From Cyanosarcina radialis HA8281-LM2 (GTDB lineage: Bacteria > Cyanobacteriota > Cyanobacteriia > Cyanobacteriales > CCAP-1448): 64,000 bases of DNA. The position numbers were made by a program, and so were the translations under genes. How positions within the stretch are numbered: position 1 is the first letter of the stretch; every line of letters starts with the position of its first letter. Under the pieces are notes generated by a model. That model saw only the letters and a program-made list of their open reading frames with translations, had not been told where the DNA came from and made no database searches. Positions 24,727-34,249 of this stretch are shown piece by piece. Location of the stretch: the NCBI GenBank assembly GCA_019359615.1, contig JAHHHA010000003.1, forward strand, positions 62,001 through 126,000, given 5' to 3'.

Positions 24727-25335
24727 ATGACGACAGAACAAGCGATCGCCCAAGACATTGAAGCCAAAGTCCGGCATACCCAAGAACGCGAAGCCGCAGG
24801 GAATAGTAAATTCGGCTTTATCGTATTTCTTCTTTCTGAAAGCGTAATTTTTCTGAGTTTTTTTACGGGTTATATTATCTATAAAACTCAGACTCCCAAC
24901 TGGTATCCACCGGGAGTTACGGGGTTAGAAATTCGCGATCCAGCGATTAACACGGTCGTACTGGTTTCTAGTAGTTTTGTTATCTACATCGCCGAACGCT
25001 TTTTGCACGACAAAAAGTTGTGGGGGTTCCGGCTGTTTTTAATCGCCACGATGGCTATGGGGGGATATTTCCTCTACGGTCAGGCGGTGGAATGGAGCAG
25101 TTTGCCCTTTACCTATCAATCTGGTTTGTTCGGCGGCCTGTTCTATTTGCTCACCGGATTTCATGGATTGCACGTCTTTAGTGGAATCGTCTTGCAAGCA
25201 GTGATGTTAGGGCGATCGCTCTTTCCAGGTAACTACGATAATGGCTACTTTGGGGTGGAAGCGACATCGCTGTTTTGGCATTTTGTCGATGTTATTTGGA
25301 TTATTCTGTTTGGCTTGCTTTACCTTTGGCAGTGA
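24727..25335 (+). CDS. ctaEII: cytochrome oxidase subunit III (ARTO)
   Basis: 202 residues with five membrane helices, of the bacterial CoxC/CtaE family: KFGFIVFLLSESVIFLSFFTGYIIY, then LTGFHGLHVFSGIVLQAVML and TSLFWHFVDVIWIILFGLLYLW. ATG 24727 (MTTEQAIAQDIE) is chosen; the longer frame from 24691 would begin within a dispersed repeat (ATCTGTGTTTATCTGTG). Last gene of the ctaC-D-E set; 87 bases separate it from ctaD. Confidence 0.94.
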   Translation: MTTEQAIAQDIEAKVRHTQEREAAGNSKFGFIVFLLSESVIFLSFFTGYIIYKTQTPNWYPPGVTGLEIRDPAINTVVLVSSSFVIYIAERFLHDKKLWGFRLFLIATMAMGGYFLYGQAVEWSSLPFTYQSGLFGGLFYLLTGFHGLHVFSGIVLQAVMLGRSLFPGNYDNGYFGVEATSLFWHFVDVIWIILFGLLYLWQ

Positions 25336-25497
25336 GTTGTCATGGGGAAAACTGGATTTTTTATAGACCTCCGGCGAACATCCAAATTTTAGATTTAGAA
25401 CGCAGATGAATACAGATGAACGCAGATAAACCTTGTCCTGAGCAAAGCCGAAGGAGCAGATATTTTTGATGAGTTATCGACTGATGGCAGAGGTTTT

Positions 25498-27006
25498 ATG
25501 ATTATTGACGATGAATTTTATGACGTAATTATTATCGGTACGGGGGCTGGGGGCGGTACGTTGGCCCGTAAGCTAGCGCCAACTGGTAAAAAAATTCTGA
25601 TCTTGGAGCAGGGCGATTTTTTGCTGAAAGAAAGCTCGGAATTGTTGGATACTGAGGTGTTCAAGCAAGGGCAATATCGCGCTCCCGAATCTTGGTCTGA
25701 CAGTGCGGGAGAACCGTTTTACCCGCAGACCTGTTACTCGGTTGGAGGGAATACCAAAAGCTGGTACGGCGTTTTGATGCGAATGCGGGAAGGGGATTTT
25801 GAGGAAGTCCGACACCAGAAGGGGATTTCTCCGGCATGGGAACTGAAATATGCCAATTTTGAACCTTACTACACCGCAGCCGAGCAGCTTTATCAAGTCC
25901 ATGGCCGACTGGGGGACGATCCGACAGAACCGACGCACAGTAAAGACTATCCCTTTCCAGAAATCGGCCATGAAGAGTTTCCCATTCAAGGCATTTGCGC
26001 CGCGCTGGCCGCGAAAGGATTGCATCCTGCCTATTTGCCCCTCGGTTTAGGCGATCGAGGTCGAACCGATTCAGAAGATACTGGTGTTACGCCAGCTTTA
26101 AAATCAAATAATGTCACGCTCAAGACCTCCGCTAAGGCTTGTTGGTTGCATACAAACGCCTCTGGCTCTGAAATTAAAGGGGTTCAAGCCCAGATCGGCG
26201 ACCAGTTTTTCTTGTTTTTAAGTCATATCGTGGTTGTGGCCTGCGGTGCGATTAATTCTGCCGCCTTGCTGTTGCGTTCTGCCAATGAAAAGCATCCCGA
26301 TGGCCTTGCTAATCGCTCTGGCTTGGTGGGACGAAATTTAATGAGGCAGCAATTATCGGTGGTGGTGCAGTTGAGCGCCTCGCCTAACTCTGGGTTATTT
26401 CCCAGAACGGTTGGCCTCAACGATTTTTATTGGGGAGATAAAGACTTTGCTTACCCGATGGGCCACGTCCAGAACGCTGGCGGGATCTTGCGAGACGTTT
26501 TGTTTTCCGAAGCACCGCCAATTTTATCGGCTTTTACCAAGTTTTTGCCCGATTTTGGCTTGCGACAGTTAGCGACGCGATCGATCGGCTGGTGGCTGCA
26601 AACCGAAGACTTACCCGATCCCAATAACCGCGTGCGGTATGTGGGCGATAAGCTGCGGGTTGACTACACTGCCAATAACTTTGAAGCACACGATCGCTTA
26701 GTCTACCGCTGGATCGATATCCTCAAGGAAGTAGAAGTAGAACTTCCCGCTATATTTAATCGCGGGGTACACCCCCGTAGCGATATGCCCCTGCAAGTGG
26801 TAGCCCATCAGTGCGGCACTTGTCGATTTGGAACAGATCCGGCGACCTCAGTTTTGGACTTGAACTGTCGCGCCCACGAAGTTGATAATTTGTACGTCGT
26901 CGATACCAGTTTTTTCCCGTCCAGTGCCAGCGTTAGTCCTGGTTTGACTGCGATCGCTAATGCCCTGCGCGTTGGGGAACATTTGATCGATCGATTGCAA
27001 GGTTAG
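25498..27006 (+). CDS. GMC family FAD-dependent oxidoreductase
   Basis: 502 residues. The FAD-binding motif is VIIIGTGAGGGTLARKL (residues about 9-25), with ILEQGD as the acidic end of the Rossmann fold. The C-terminal GMC domain has HQCGT (catalytic His) and NLYVVDTSFFPSSASVSPGLTAIANALR. Such enzymes oxidise alcohols, sugars or choline; the substrate is unknown. An AGAGG ribosome site precedes ATG 25498. It lies 160 bases after ctaE in the same direction, so it might feed electrons toward the quinone pool, which is inference. Confidence 0.9.
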   Translation: MIIDDEFYDVIIIGTGAGGGTLARKLAPTGKKILILEQGDFLLKESSELLDTEVFKQGQYRAPESWSDSAGEPFYPQTCYSVGGNTKSWYGVLMRMREGDFEEVRHQKGISPAWELKYANFEPYYTAAEQLYQVHGRLGDDPTEPTHSKDYPFPEIGHEEFPIQGICAALAAKGLHPAYLPLGLGDRGRTDSEDTGVTPALKSNNVTLKTSAKACWLHTNASGSEIKGVQAQIGDQFFLFLSHIVVVACGAINSAALLLRSANEKHPDGLANRSGLVGRNLMRQQLSVVVQLSASPNSGLFPRTVGLNDFYWGDKDFAYPMGHVQNAGGILRDVLFSEAPPILSAFTKFLPDFGLRQLATRSIGWWLQTEDLPDPNNRVRYVGDKLRVDYTANNFEAHDRLVYRWIDILKEVEVELPAIFNRGVHPRSDMPLQVVAHQCGTCRFGTDPATSVLDLNCRAHEVDNLYVVDTSFFPSSASVSPGLTAIANALRVGEHLIDRLQG

Positions 27007-27163
27007 ACATCTTTCACCTTGGTCTTGCTTCCCCCTCGCCAGTAAAAATAAACTTCCTTTCCCCTCTCAACCAAAAGAAACTTCCTTTTCCCTCTCCTCG
27101 TAGGAGAGGGCTTCTTTGAGGTGGGAGAGGGGGATTGAGGTGGTGAGGGCAGCCAATGCGGAG

Positions 27164-28141
27164 CTAACCTGCCGGAATCTGAAGTACCCGCTTCCATAAG
27201 CCTTCAAGCACCTGCGAGTAGTTGCCGAGCTTAGATAAGATCGCTCCAGCTTGGACGGGATGGCTAGAGATGGCTGTCTGAGAAGATGAAGCCTGGGCTA
27301 AGAAATTTGTCTGCTGCTGAATTTGGGCAATCTGGCCTTGAAAATAGGAAGCGACTGCTGAATTGCGATCGCCCTTAGCATAATCGATCCCAGCTTGGTA
27401 GTCTGCCAGCGCCCCAGCTAGATCGCCCCGTTTCAAACGCATATCCGCTCTTGCTTGATAGGCTTGATAGAACTTCCAAAAGCGATCGATCGCCCCTTGC
27501 CAATCTCGATCGGCCCCGTCGTAATCGCCCAGTTGGTAAGAGGCTCGGCCCCGGTAGTAGTAAGGGGTAGGGTCTTCGGGATAAACTTCCAGCGCCCGAT
27601 CGTAGTCGGCGATCGCTTCTTGATATTTCCCAGCCGCTGCATAGGCTTTCCCCCGGCTGGTATAGAGTCGAGAGAAAGTTTTGTGGCGCTCGATCGCTTT
27701 GTCATAACTGGCGATCGCCTGTTGATAGTTGCCCAGTTCCATATAGGCATCGCCCTGAAACATCCAGGCTTTTTCGTAGCTCGGATCGATGCGGACTGCT
27801 CTACCCAAGTTGCGTGCTGCCTGTTTGTAGTTCTGACGGTACATAGCCGTTAAACCGTCGTTAAAAGGCTTTTCAGCTTTAACTCGCCGGGCTGGGAACA
27901 CGACGGGTTGCGGTTTGTGGGGCATCATTAAGGGCGCTAAGTTTTTGTGCCTTTCGTGGTGCTGGCGAATACTCTGTTCTAACAACTCCTGAATTGAAGG
28001 TTCTCGATTTGCTGGCAGGGCAGGAGATGCCGAACTCCCTCGATCGGCTAGACAGACTGGGGATAGAGCGATCGCACTAGTCAGACAGACGATCGCCACT
28101 AGTCCTAAAGCTAGAAGCCTAGAAGTGAATAACTTTTTCAT
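27164..28141 (-). CDS. secreted TPR-repeat protein
   Basis: 325 residues from ATG 28141; a TTG at 28153 is rejected. The signal peptide is MKKLFTSRLLALGLVAIVCLTSAIALSPVCLA. Residues about 90-265 hold five TPR units, e.g. PSYEKAWMFQGDAYMELGNYQQAIASYDKAIE and EAIADYDRALEVYPEDPTPYYYRGRASYQLGDYDGA. The C-terminal part (270-325) is Gln/Ser-rich. TPR proteins scaffold protein complexes; this one would act in the periplasm or lumen. It points away from the multicopper oxidase-side repeat element. Confidence 0.87.
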   Translation of the reverse strand: MKKLFTSRLLALGLVAIVCLTSAIALSPVCLADRGSSASPALPANREPSIQELLEQSIRQHHERHKNLAPLMMPHKPQPVVFPARRVKAEKPFNDGLTAMYRQNYKQAARNLGRAVRIDPSYEKAWMFQGDAYMELGNYQQAIASYDKAIERHKTFSRLYTSRGKAYAAAGKYQEAIADYDRALEVYPEDPTPYYYRGRASYQLGDYDGADRDWQGAIDRFWKFYQAYQARADMRLKRGDLAGALADYQAGIDYAKGDRNSAVASYFQGQIAQIQQQTNFLAQASSSQTAISSHPVQAGAILSKLGNYSQVLEGLWKRVLQIPAG

Positions 28142-28170
28142 GAATGCCAACAAATAATTGGGTAGTTCTT

Positions 28171-28419
28171 GTGGGGTAGGTGTCTTGCCATTGGTGTCAA
28201 CTTAGAGCTAGAGCCATTGCTGGGCCTCGATCTTCCGCGCCAACCGCCAGGGGTTCAAAACCCCACAGCTTAAGCACAAGTCCATTGAAATGGACTCGCC
28301 TTGACCGCAGTTGAGTCCTCTTTAGAGGACTTTCGCTATGAGGCAGGGGTTTTCAACCCCTGACGGATGAAGACTTTGACCGTTAACTTGACACCAAAGG
28401 TGTCTCGCCTGCCCCGCCC
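28171..28419. mobile_element. hairpin-rich repeat element between the TPR and oxidase genes
   Basis: Near-perfect 14-base inverted repeats (28191-28204 and 28384-28397, core TTGGTGTCAA/TTGACACCAA) bound four internal hairpins: GGGGTT/AACCCC (28250-28264), AGTCCATT/AATGGACT (28279-28296), AGTCCTC/GAGGACT (28314-28331) and GGGGTT/AACCCC (28346-28360). A GGTGTCT(T/C)GCC motif lies outside each inverted repeat in direct orientation. No gene inside. It ends at the multicopper oxidase stop and may serve as its terminator. Confidence 0.55.
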
Positions 28420-28420
28420 G

Positions 28421-29998
28421 CTAAATGGGAACTAAAGGCGGAGCGGGCAACGGTTGAGGCGGAGCAGTCGTCACCGGATCGGGGCCTCCCCGGCCGACCT
28501 CAAAGTTAGTCATCATGTCGTGGTCTTCATGGATGACGTTATGACAGTGCATCATGTATTTGCCCCTGTGGGGACCAAAGCGAGCAATAACTTCGATCTC
28601 TTGTCCTTCCCCTAGATAAACCGTATCTTTCCGCCCCCGTTCGTAGTCAAAGATCCGACCGTCGCTGCGAGAAAGGATTTGAAAGTCGATGAGGTGAACG
28701 TGAATGGGATGGTTCCAACCGCCACCGCCGTTCTCGAAGCGCCAAATTTCCACGTCATTCAAACCGGGGTTGGCATCCGAACGGGTAGCGTCCCAAGTCA
28801 GCCCGTTGATGGCCCAAAGTCCTTTCCGGCGCTCGAACACGAACTCCCGCTTGCGAACTGCGGCAGATCGATCGAGGCGGGTCAGGGGCCGCAGGGTAGT
28901 TGGTAAGGGAGGTTCATCGACAACAGCACTGCCAGCGACATCGAACCGCATCACTATATTGGTTTGAGCGTACTGCTCGTGGTTCTTCAGTTCTCCATTC
29001 CGCAGAATAATGCTGGTGCCAGCACTGTACTCAGAGAAGTCCAGGACGATTTCGTAGCGTTCGGCCACGCCAACGATGAGGTTGGGAGTTTGGACGGGGG
29101 CGGGCAAGAGTCCTTGGTCTGACCCAATGACGGTAATGGGTGCGCCGTTACTCAAGCGCAAGTTGTAGGCCCGGCTACCGCCCGTGTTACAAATCCGAAA
29201 TCGATATTTCCGGCGTTCGACTGGCATCTTGGGCCACGGTACGCCGTTGACTAAGATGATATCTCCCCAAAAATCTTTAAGTTCTTCAGGATCGAAAAAC
29301 AGCGTGCCATTCCGCCTGACGATCTTATCGCTCAAAACCAGAGGGAGATCGTAGGCTCCTTTGGGTAAGTCTAACTCCAACTCCAAGTTATCTTGGACGA
29401 TATACATCCCAGCCAAACCCCTGTAGGTATTCCGAGATGTGACGTGGAGCGCGTGGTCGTGATACCACAGGGGAGCCGCTAGGTCGTTGGGATAGATGTA
29501 GTCTTTGTAAAAACCAGGGGGAGAGAGATCCTCGGCCCAACCGTCGTATTGGGGCAGAGATGCCATGCCGTGCAGGTGTACGGACGTAGCAATGGGAATA
29601 CCTTTGTCATCGTTGCCCAGTCGATTGATAAATCGGATAATCGATCGCCGATTTTGCCGTTGCCGAATCGTCGGGCCTGGAACCGAGCCGTTGTAGGTCC
29701 AAAACTCAGTTAGAGTCCCAGGCAAAATCTCGGTGCTGGCTCGCACCATAGCGATCTGGTAGAAGTCAGTGCCAGTAAAGCTCTGCACTCCATTGCTACC
29801 AGCGATATTATTACTCGCCACTGGAGAAAGGGTGGGAGGCGTGCGAAAGGTGCGCTGAAACGGTTTCATAGGCGGGCTGAGCCATTTACCAGAGGAGCCA
29901 GATTGCGATCGACCGATGGTTTGAAATGCGATCGGCAATAACATCGCCCCACCACCTATGACACCCACTTGTAAGGCTTTTCGCCGAGATAATCCCAT
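28421..29998 (-). CDS. multicopper oxidase, CotA/bilirubin-oxidase-like, Tat exported
   Basis: 525 residues. The N-terminal SRRKALQVGVIGGGAMLLPIAF is a Tat signal. All copper motifs are present: VHLHGM, WYHDHALHV, HPIHVHLIDF and MHCHNVIHEDHDMM (HCHxxxHxxxxM, with an axial Met for type 1 copper). The enzyme oxidises phenolics, metals or bilirubin-like tetrapyrroles with reduction of oxygen to water. ATG 29998 is chosen over TTG 30001; an AAGGAG ribosome site lies 8 bases upstream. The C-terminus is Pro-rich. Substrate unknown; Mn or Cu oxidation is possible. Confidence 0.93.
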   Translation of the reverse strand: MGLSRRKALQVGVIGGGAMLLPIAFQTIGRSQSGSSGKWLSPPMKPFQRTFRTPPTLSPVASNNIAGSNGVQSFTGTDFYQIAMVRASTEILPGTLTEFWTYNGSVPGPTIRQRQNRRSIIRFINRLGNDDKGIPIATSVHLHGMASLPQYDGWAEDLSPPGFYKDYIYPNDLAAPLWYHDHALHVTSRNTYRGLAGMYIVQDNLELELDLPKGAYDLPLVLSDKIVRRNGTLFFDPEELKDFWGDIILVNGVPWPKMPVERRKYRFRICNTGGSRAYNLRLSNGAPITVIGSDQGLLPAPVQTPNLIVGVAERYEIVLDFSEYSAGTSIILRNGELKNHEQYAQTNIVMRFDVAGSAVVDEPPLPTTLRPLTRLDRSAAVRKREFVFERRKGLWAINGLTWDATRSDANPGLNDVEIWRFENGGGGWNHPIHVHLIDFQILSRSDGRIFDYERGRKDTVYLGEGQEIEVIARFGPHRGKYMMHCHNVIHEDHDMMTNFEVGRGGPDPVTTAPPQPLPAPPLVPI

Positions 29999-30376
29999 CA
30001 ATATCGCTCCTTATCTAAATAACTAACCAACGGTAATTTAATAAAACAACTTGGAGAACTTAGTCCTAATTCGTTTCATCTCAACTAGTTTTTTAGACGC
30101 TAGTGAAACGATTGGAAAATGATGGCGCTATCCATTGAGATCGTGCCACTGCGATGTTAAAGATCTGGCCTGAGAACAACAGATGATGCGTACGAGTTGC
30201 GATCGCTTTTGGCATAAGAAAGATCGACTTATGTTTCGCTCGAAGTGCAGAGCGCGTCGATGGCAAAATAAAAGATTAATCTCAAACTCCATCCCTCTTC
30301 AGATAGATTTTTAAGATAATTTTCTTTTATATAGTTAAAAACATGACAATCTCAAGGAACTGATAAAGTAAGAGCA
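29999..30376. other. intergenic region, divergent multicopper oxidase / NACHT genes
   Basis: About 375 bases containing the promoters of both genes. It is AT-rich in 30260-30340. I see the oxidase ribosome site, but no clear operator or repeat. Confidence 0.5.
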
Positions 30377-32704
30377 ATGGTCGCCAAAGCAAAACGTTCC
30401 TTAAGAGTATCTATAGATCGACTTCCAAAAGTTCAAAAAGCCCTAATTGCTTGTTCGTTGAGCCAAGCTTCATTGGCCAGGGAACTGCAAATGACTCGCC
30501 AAACAGTTAGCAAGTTTTTTCGAGGTCAGCCCGTCGATCGACAGTATTTCGTTCAAATTGGAGAGCGTCTTCACCTGGAATGGGAAGATATTGTAGTCCA
30601 ACCCGTTCTGCTCGAAGATGAAGGCGTAGAACTAATTGACAATTCCAACTTCGATCGCCTCATTAAAAATATTTGCTATAAATTGGCACCAAGCATCCAA
30701 GAGAATTGCGGAAAATTGCGAATTTTAGATATGTCCTATCCGCTTCAGGTTACTGACATCTATGTAGATATCTATGTTTCGGAAAAAATTTCAGGGCGAC
30801 AGAGAATCGATCTTGCCAGCATTCTACCTTTAAACGTATTTAACACCGACTACTTCGATCGCAAAGACCGAGCTAGATCTAGAGTTATAGGAACAGATAT
30901 TGTTGAGAAATACTCGAAACTACTAATTTTAGGAAAACCTGGATCGGGCAAGACAACTTTTCTCAAGTTTTTGGCAATTAAAGGAGTTGCCGATTTTATC
31001 AAGAGCGAAAAAGTTCCAATTTTTGTTCGACTCAAAGATTGTACGAAATCAGATAAATTCGATTTATTTAAATATATTGCAAAACGCTTGTTTGAAAATG
31101 GCATCAAAGAATTGACAGTGATTGAAGAATTACTCGATCGAGGTGGCGCTCTTATCCTACTAGATGGCTTAGATGAAATCGAAGAGGAGAATAGTTATTT
31201 TATTTTTAAAAAAATTCAAGAATTTCAAGAGCGATTTTATAAAAATAACTTCATTATGACCTGTAGGACGGCTGCGAACACCTATACATTTGAAGGATTT
31301 ACTGAGGTTGAAATTTTAGATTTTTCTCGCCGCCAAATTCATTTATTTATCAACAAGTGGTTTTATTCAAAATCTCTAAGTAAAGGCAACAGCCTCTTTT
31401 CTGAAATTCAAGTTCGCGAGCCACTTCAGGAGCTAGCATCTAACCCTTTGCTATTGACGCTGTTATGTTTAAATTTTGAAAATTCAACCTGCTCTTTTAC
31501 TAATTACTTTGAACTTTATCAAGAAAGTTTAAACGTTTTACTAAAATATTGGGATGCCAGACGACACATTAATCGAGGAAGTGCCTATGTTGGTCTTTCC
31601 CTCGGTCAAAAAACCGAACTGCTGGGCAAGATTGCCCTAAACACGTTAAAGCAAAATCGGTATATTTTTAGCGGGCAAGAGCTAGAGTATCAAATCGATG
31701 TGTATCTGAGCTTGCGGCCCGAGCGTCAACCTCAATCTAGCGATCGCCTAGATAGCGAGTCAATCCTCAAATCGATCGAAGCCCAACACGGCCTGTTAGT
31801 GGAGCGAGCAAAAGGAAAGTTTTCTTTCTGTCACCGGATTTTTCATGAGTATTTTGCTGCTCGGAGACTAGCAGACGAACTCATGTCTCAAACTTCTTCA
31901 GATCGTACTAGTTTATCGATCGCGGATGTTTTGGCTCCTCAATGGCATCAAGTATGGCGACTGTTGGTGGAGATGCTACCCTGCGCCGATATCGTCTTGC
32001 AAACGCTGTGTCAAAGCATCGAGAAGCTGATGGCTGAAGATGCAGCGATCCGATCGCTTTTAACCTGGGTAAATCAAAAAGCGATAAAGGCTGAAGGCTC
32101 CTATCAGCCATTTATTGTGCGTGCTTTCTACCTGGAGTTAGCTTCGATCCATATCTTAGATCTAACGTCAGCTAAGCTCGAACTACCGCAAACTGGAAAC
32201 CCTAATTTTATCTGTCAGCTTAACGACGAGCTAACCCTCGATTTGACGCTTAACTGGTTATTAATGCTCGATCGCTTGCTGTTATTAGACAAACCCTCAG
32301 CCCACAAACAAAAAGTTATTTATCGGATAGTAGAGCGCTGTCGAGTCCGTGCGGCTACCACGCTGCCCGCACTAGAAGTAGCTCTTGAAGAACTCAAGCA
32401 AAGGCTTCCAGATACCGAGTGCAGCCCCAATGCTTTTGAAACCTGGTGGCAGGCAAACAGCCAAGTCTGGCTCGATCAGTTAAGGTCTTTAGCCGTTCGT
32501 CATCGAGATCTGGAATATCACTGGCAGTTTAGCGATCGGCAAAAATATCTTTTGACGCAATACTACAATGCCAACCAACTTTTGTTGCATTGTTTTTATG
32601 CTGCTAATGCCGTATCTGAAACTCTACGGCTGCAAATAGAAAATAGTTTTCTCCTACCTGCTAGTCACTACAGTTTTGTCCCTAGTGATACTAAATCCGG
32701 TTAG
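30377..32704 (+). CDS. NACHT family NTPase with N-terminal HTH
   Basis: 775 residues. An XRE-like HTH (about 28-62: SQASLARELQMTRQTVSKFFRG) is joined to a NACHT ATPase with Walker A LGKPGSGKTT (185-194), Walker B ALILLDGLDE (258-267), a TCR sensor-like segment and the winged-helix end SFCHRIFHEYFAARRL. A helical C-terminal region (about 540-770) lacks LRR, WD40 or TPR repeats. Cyanobacterial NACHT proteins are STAND signalling switches, and some bacterial relatives defend against phage. The stretch 30640-31660 is markedly more AT-rich than the rest of the gene and the flanks, suggesting a transferred ATPase part. Its last codons come from a dispersed repeat. Confidence 0.85.
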   Translation: MVAKAKRSLRVSIDRLPKVQKALIACSLSQASLARELQMTRQTVSKFFRGQPVDRQYFVQIGERLHLEWEDIVVQPVLLEDEGVELIDNSNFDRLIKNICYKLAPSIQENCGKLRILDMSYPLQVTDIYVDIYVSEKISGRQRIDLASILPLNVFNTDYFDRKDRARSRVIGTDIVEKYSKLLILGKPGSGKTTFLKFLAIKGVADFIKSEKVPIFVRLKDCTKSDKFDLFKYIAKRLFENGIKELTVIEELLDRGGALILLDGLDEIEEENSYFIFKKIQEFQERFYKNNFIMTCRTAANTYTFEGFTEVEILDFSRRQIHLFINKWFYSKSLSKGNSLFSEIQVREPLQELASNPLLLTLLCLNFENSTCSFTNYFELYQESLNVLLKYWDARRHINRGSAYVGLSLGQKTELLGKIALNTLKQNRYIFSGQELEYQIDVYLSLRPERQPQSSDRLDSESILKSIEAQHGLLVERAKGKFSFCHRIFHEYFAARRLADELMSQTSSDRTSLSIADVLAPQWHQVWRLLVEMLPCADIVLQTLCQSIEKLMAEDAAIRSLLTWVNQKAIKAEGSYQPFIVRAFYLELASIHILDLTSAKLELPQTGNPNFICQLNDELTLDLTLNWLLMLDRLLLLDKPSAHKQKVIYRIVERCRVRAATTLPALEVALEELKQRLPDTECSPNAFETWWQANSQVWLDQLRSLAVRHRDLEYHWQFSDRQKYLLTQYYNANQLLLHCFYAANAVSETLRLQIENSFLLPASHYSFVPSDTKSG
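32687..32702. repeat. half-copy of the ATACCAAATCCGG repeat at two overlapping stop codons
   Basis: GATACTAAATCCGGTT (32687-32702) matches the terminal sequence of the MITE-like elements at 16893 and 37715. It supplies the final NACHT codons, and its end lies within the overlapping stop codons of the NACHT gene (TAG, 32702-32704) and the CRR6 gene (TAA on the minus strand, 32701-32703). Confidence 0.6.
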
Positions 32705-33183
32705 CTACTACCGTCGATCGCCTCAAAAAAGGTATCGTCTAACTCATAACCTAACATCTGAGCCATCGATTTTAAGGTCGATAGACTTTTGATATCATTA
32801 CTTTTCATCCAGTCTGCCAAGACAAATATTTTTCCCATCACAAAAATTTCTAAGGCTTCGGGATTGTACTGGATGCCTTCTTGGCGGCTGAATTGGTGCG
32901 GCACTAACATCGCGGCGTAGCGGGCGAGTTCGCCAGCCTGCCAATCTAAAAACCAGGGCAACCAGGGGTAGCGGCTGTCGAGACGAATAAACCACAACCG
33001 CACTTCAGGAACTTCTGATAATTCTCTAGGATCGTCGGGTTCGCGAGGGTAGTCGATCTGAAAGCGCAACTGTTGCCCTGAAGAGGCTAGTTCGCCTGCC
33101 CCAAGCTGCGCTAAAGCCGCTGCTACTGGGGATAAATCTAAAACCAGCAAGGATTGTAAGGAGATGGTAACGGTCATGGCCAT
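32701..33183 (-). CDS. CRR6 family NdhI maturation factor
   Basis: 160 residues matching the chlororespiratory reduction 6 family (DUF1817). The block FQIDYPREPDDPRELSEVPEVRLWFIRLDSRYPWLPWFLDWQAGELARYAAMLVPHQFS and YNPEALEIFVMGKIFVLADWM is nearly invariant in cyanobacteria. CRR6 helps mature the NdhI subunit of the photosynthetic NDH-1 complex. ATG at 33183 or 33177 is possible (MAMTVTIS); neither has a clear ribosome site. Its stop overlaps the NACHT stop by 4 bases at a dispersed repeat. Confidence 0.87.
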   Translation of the reverse strand: MAMTVTISLQSLLVLDLSPVAAALAQLGAGELASSGQQLRFQIDYPREPDDPRELSEVPEVRLWFIRLDSRYPWLPWFLDWQAGELARYAAMLVPHQFSRQEGIQYNPEALEIFVMGKIFVLADWMKSNDIKSLSTLKSMAQMLGYELDDTFFEAIDGSS

Positions 33184-33431
33184 GAGAGGAAATTTGCGTT
33201 AAACTAGTAATGACTTTGAGTTAGCTCTAAACTTAGTGGACTTCAACCAGCTAGTTTTGATATAAATAACATCAGTAAGAAATACTCAATCAAAGGAAGA
33301 ACAAAAGCTGAAAAAAATCTTAATGGCTTTTTCATCTTTTATCTTTCCGGATTCATTCTTTTTTGTCAAAACCAAGTTTAAAAATGCCCATTAGGAGACT
33401 TAAATACCGATCTAACTAAGGAAAAATAATT

Positions 33432-33905
33432 ATGGAAAACGAAGCGGCCAGTGTTAAACCATTGCGCTCTTTAGAAGATGCCCTCAACCGCTGCAAACTG
33501 CTCGGTATGCGGCTCAGCCGCCAGCGCCGTTTTATCCTGGATCTGCTATGGGAAGCCCAAGAGCATTTGTCAGCTAGGGAAATTTACGATCGGCTGAACC
33601 AGCAAGGCAAGGATATCGGGCATACATCTGTTTATCAGAATCTAGAGGCGCTATCGAGCCAAGGAGTAATCGAATGTATCGAACGCTCTGACGGGCGTTT
33701 GTACGGCAATATTAGCGACTCCCACAGCCACGTTAACTGTCTCGATACCGATCGAATTTTAGACGTTCACATCCAACTCCCAGCCGAGTTGCTCGCCCAA
33801 ATCGAACAACAAACGGGAGTGCAGATTGTAGACTATCGCATCGATTTCTTTGGCTATCAGATGTCAAAATCGGATCGCCAAGAGGTAGCGATCGGCGAAG
33901 GGTAA
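33432..33905 (+). CDS. Fur family transcriptional regulator, PerR-like
   Basis: 157 residues. The DNA-binding part reads GMRLSRQRRFILDLLWEAQEHLSAREIYDRLNQQGKDIGHTSVYQNLEALSSQGVIE, with the metal site HSHVNCLDTDRILDVHIQLP. The usual C-terminal CxxC structural zinc site is absent. The sequence resembles the cyanobacterial PerR (FurC) group that senses peroxide, rather than FurA or Zur; this subgroup call is moderate. An AAGGA ribosome site lies near 33420. The AT-rich region upstream (33240-33420) probably holds the promoter and a self-operator. Confidence 0.85.
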   Translation: MENEAASVKPLRSLEDALNRCKLLGMRLSRQRRFILDLLWEAQEHLSAREIYDRLNQQGKDIGHTSVYQNLEALSSQGVIECIERSDGRLYGNISDSHSHVNCLDTDRILDVHIQLPAELLAQIEQQTGVQIVDYRIDFFGYQMSKSDRQEVAIGEG

Positions 33906-34249
33906 GCGTTAGAGAAACCGATCTATTGCTCTACACTTGCCATAGCATACCAAAACAGCTTTTTGACTTTTGTACGGGCGTAAGTCCTGCGGAGGGACTG
34001 CCAGTATTGAAGTCTGACCGCAGGGAATAGTATTTGGGCGATAACATAACTGTTGGCACGTAAAGGTTTCTGACCGAGTGCTAAAAGCTGCGCCAACGCC
34101 CCTAAGACTTTTCCTCGCCTCAAAAGCAGCTTTGGAGGCTACCTCATTTCACGTTCTGGTTCCTCTCGCGCTACTCACACAACATCCCCAACTTCTTCGC
34201 CTACATTGTTAGGTTCTAAATACGCATACCAGGAACAGGAAGCGAACCC
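33906..34249. other. intergenic region after the Fur-family gene
   Basis: About 340 bases. It holds a short imperfect hairpin (AGTCC...GGACT, 33983-33999) and otherwise nothing I can assign. A 66-codon frame on the minus strand lacks a ribosome site and family features, so I do not call it. Confidence 0.4.

Noticed and set aside
28250-28360. CRISPR-like reading of the repeated hairpins
   Set aside because: The stems differ, spacing is irregular, and there are no spacers or cas genes.
33923-34123. 66-codon minus-strand frame after the Fur-family gene
   Set aside because: No ribosome site and no recognisable family; composition resembles repeat translation.
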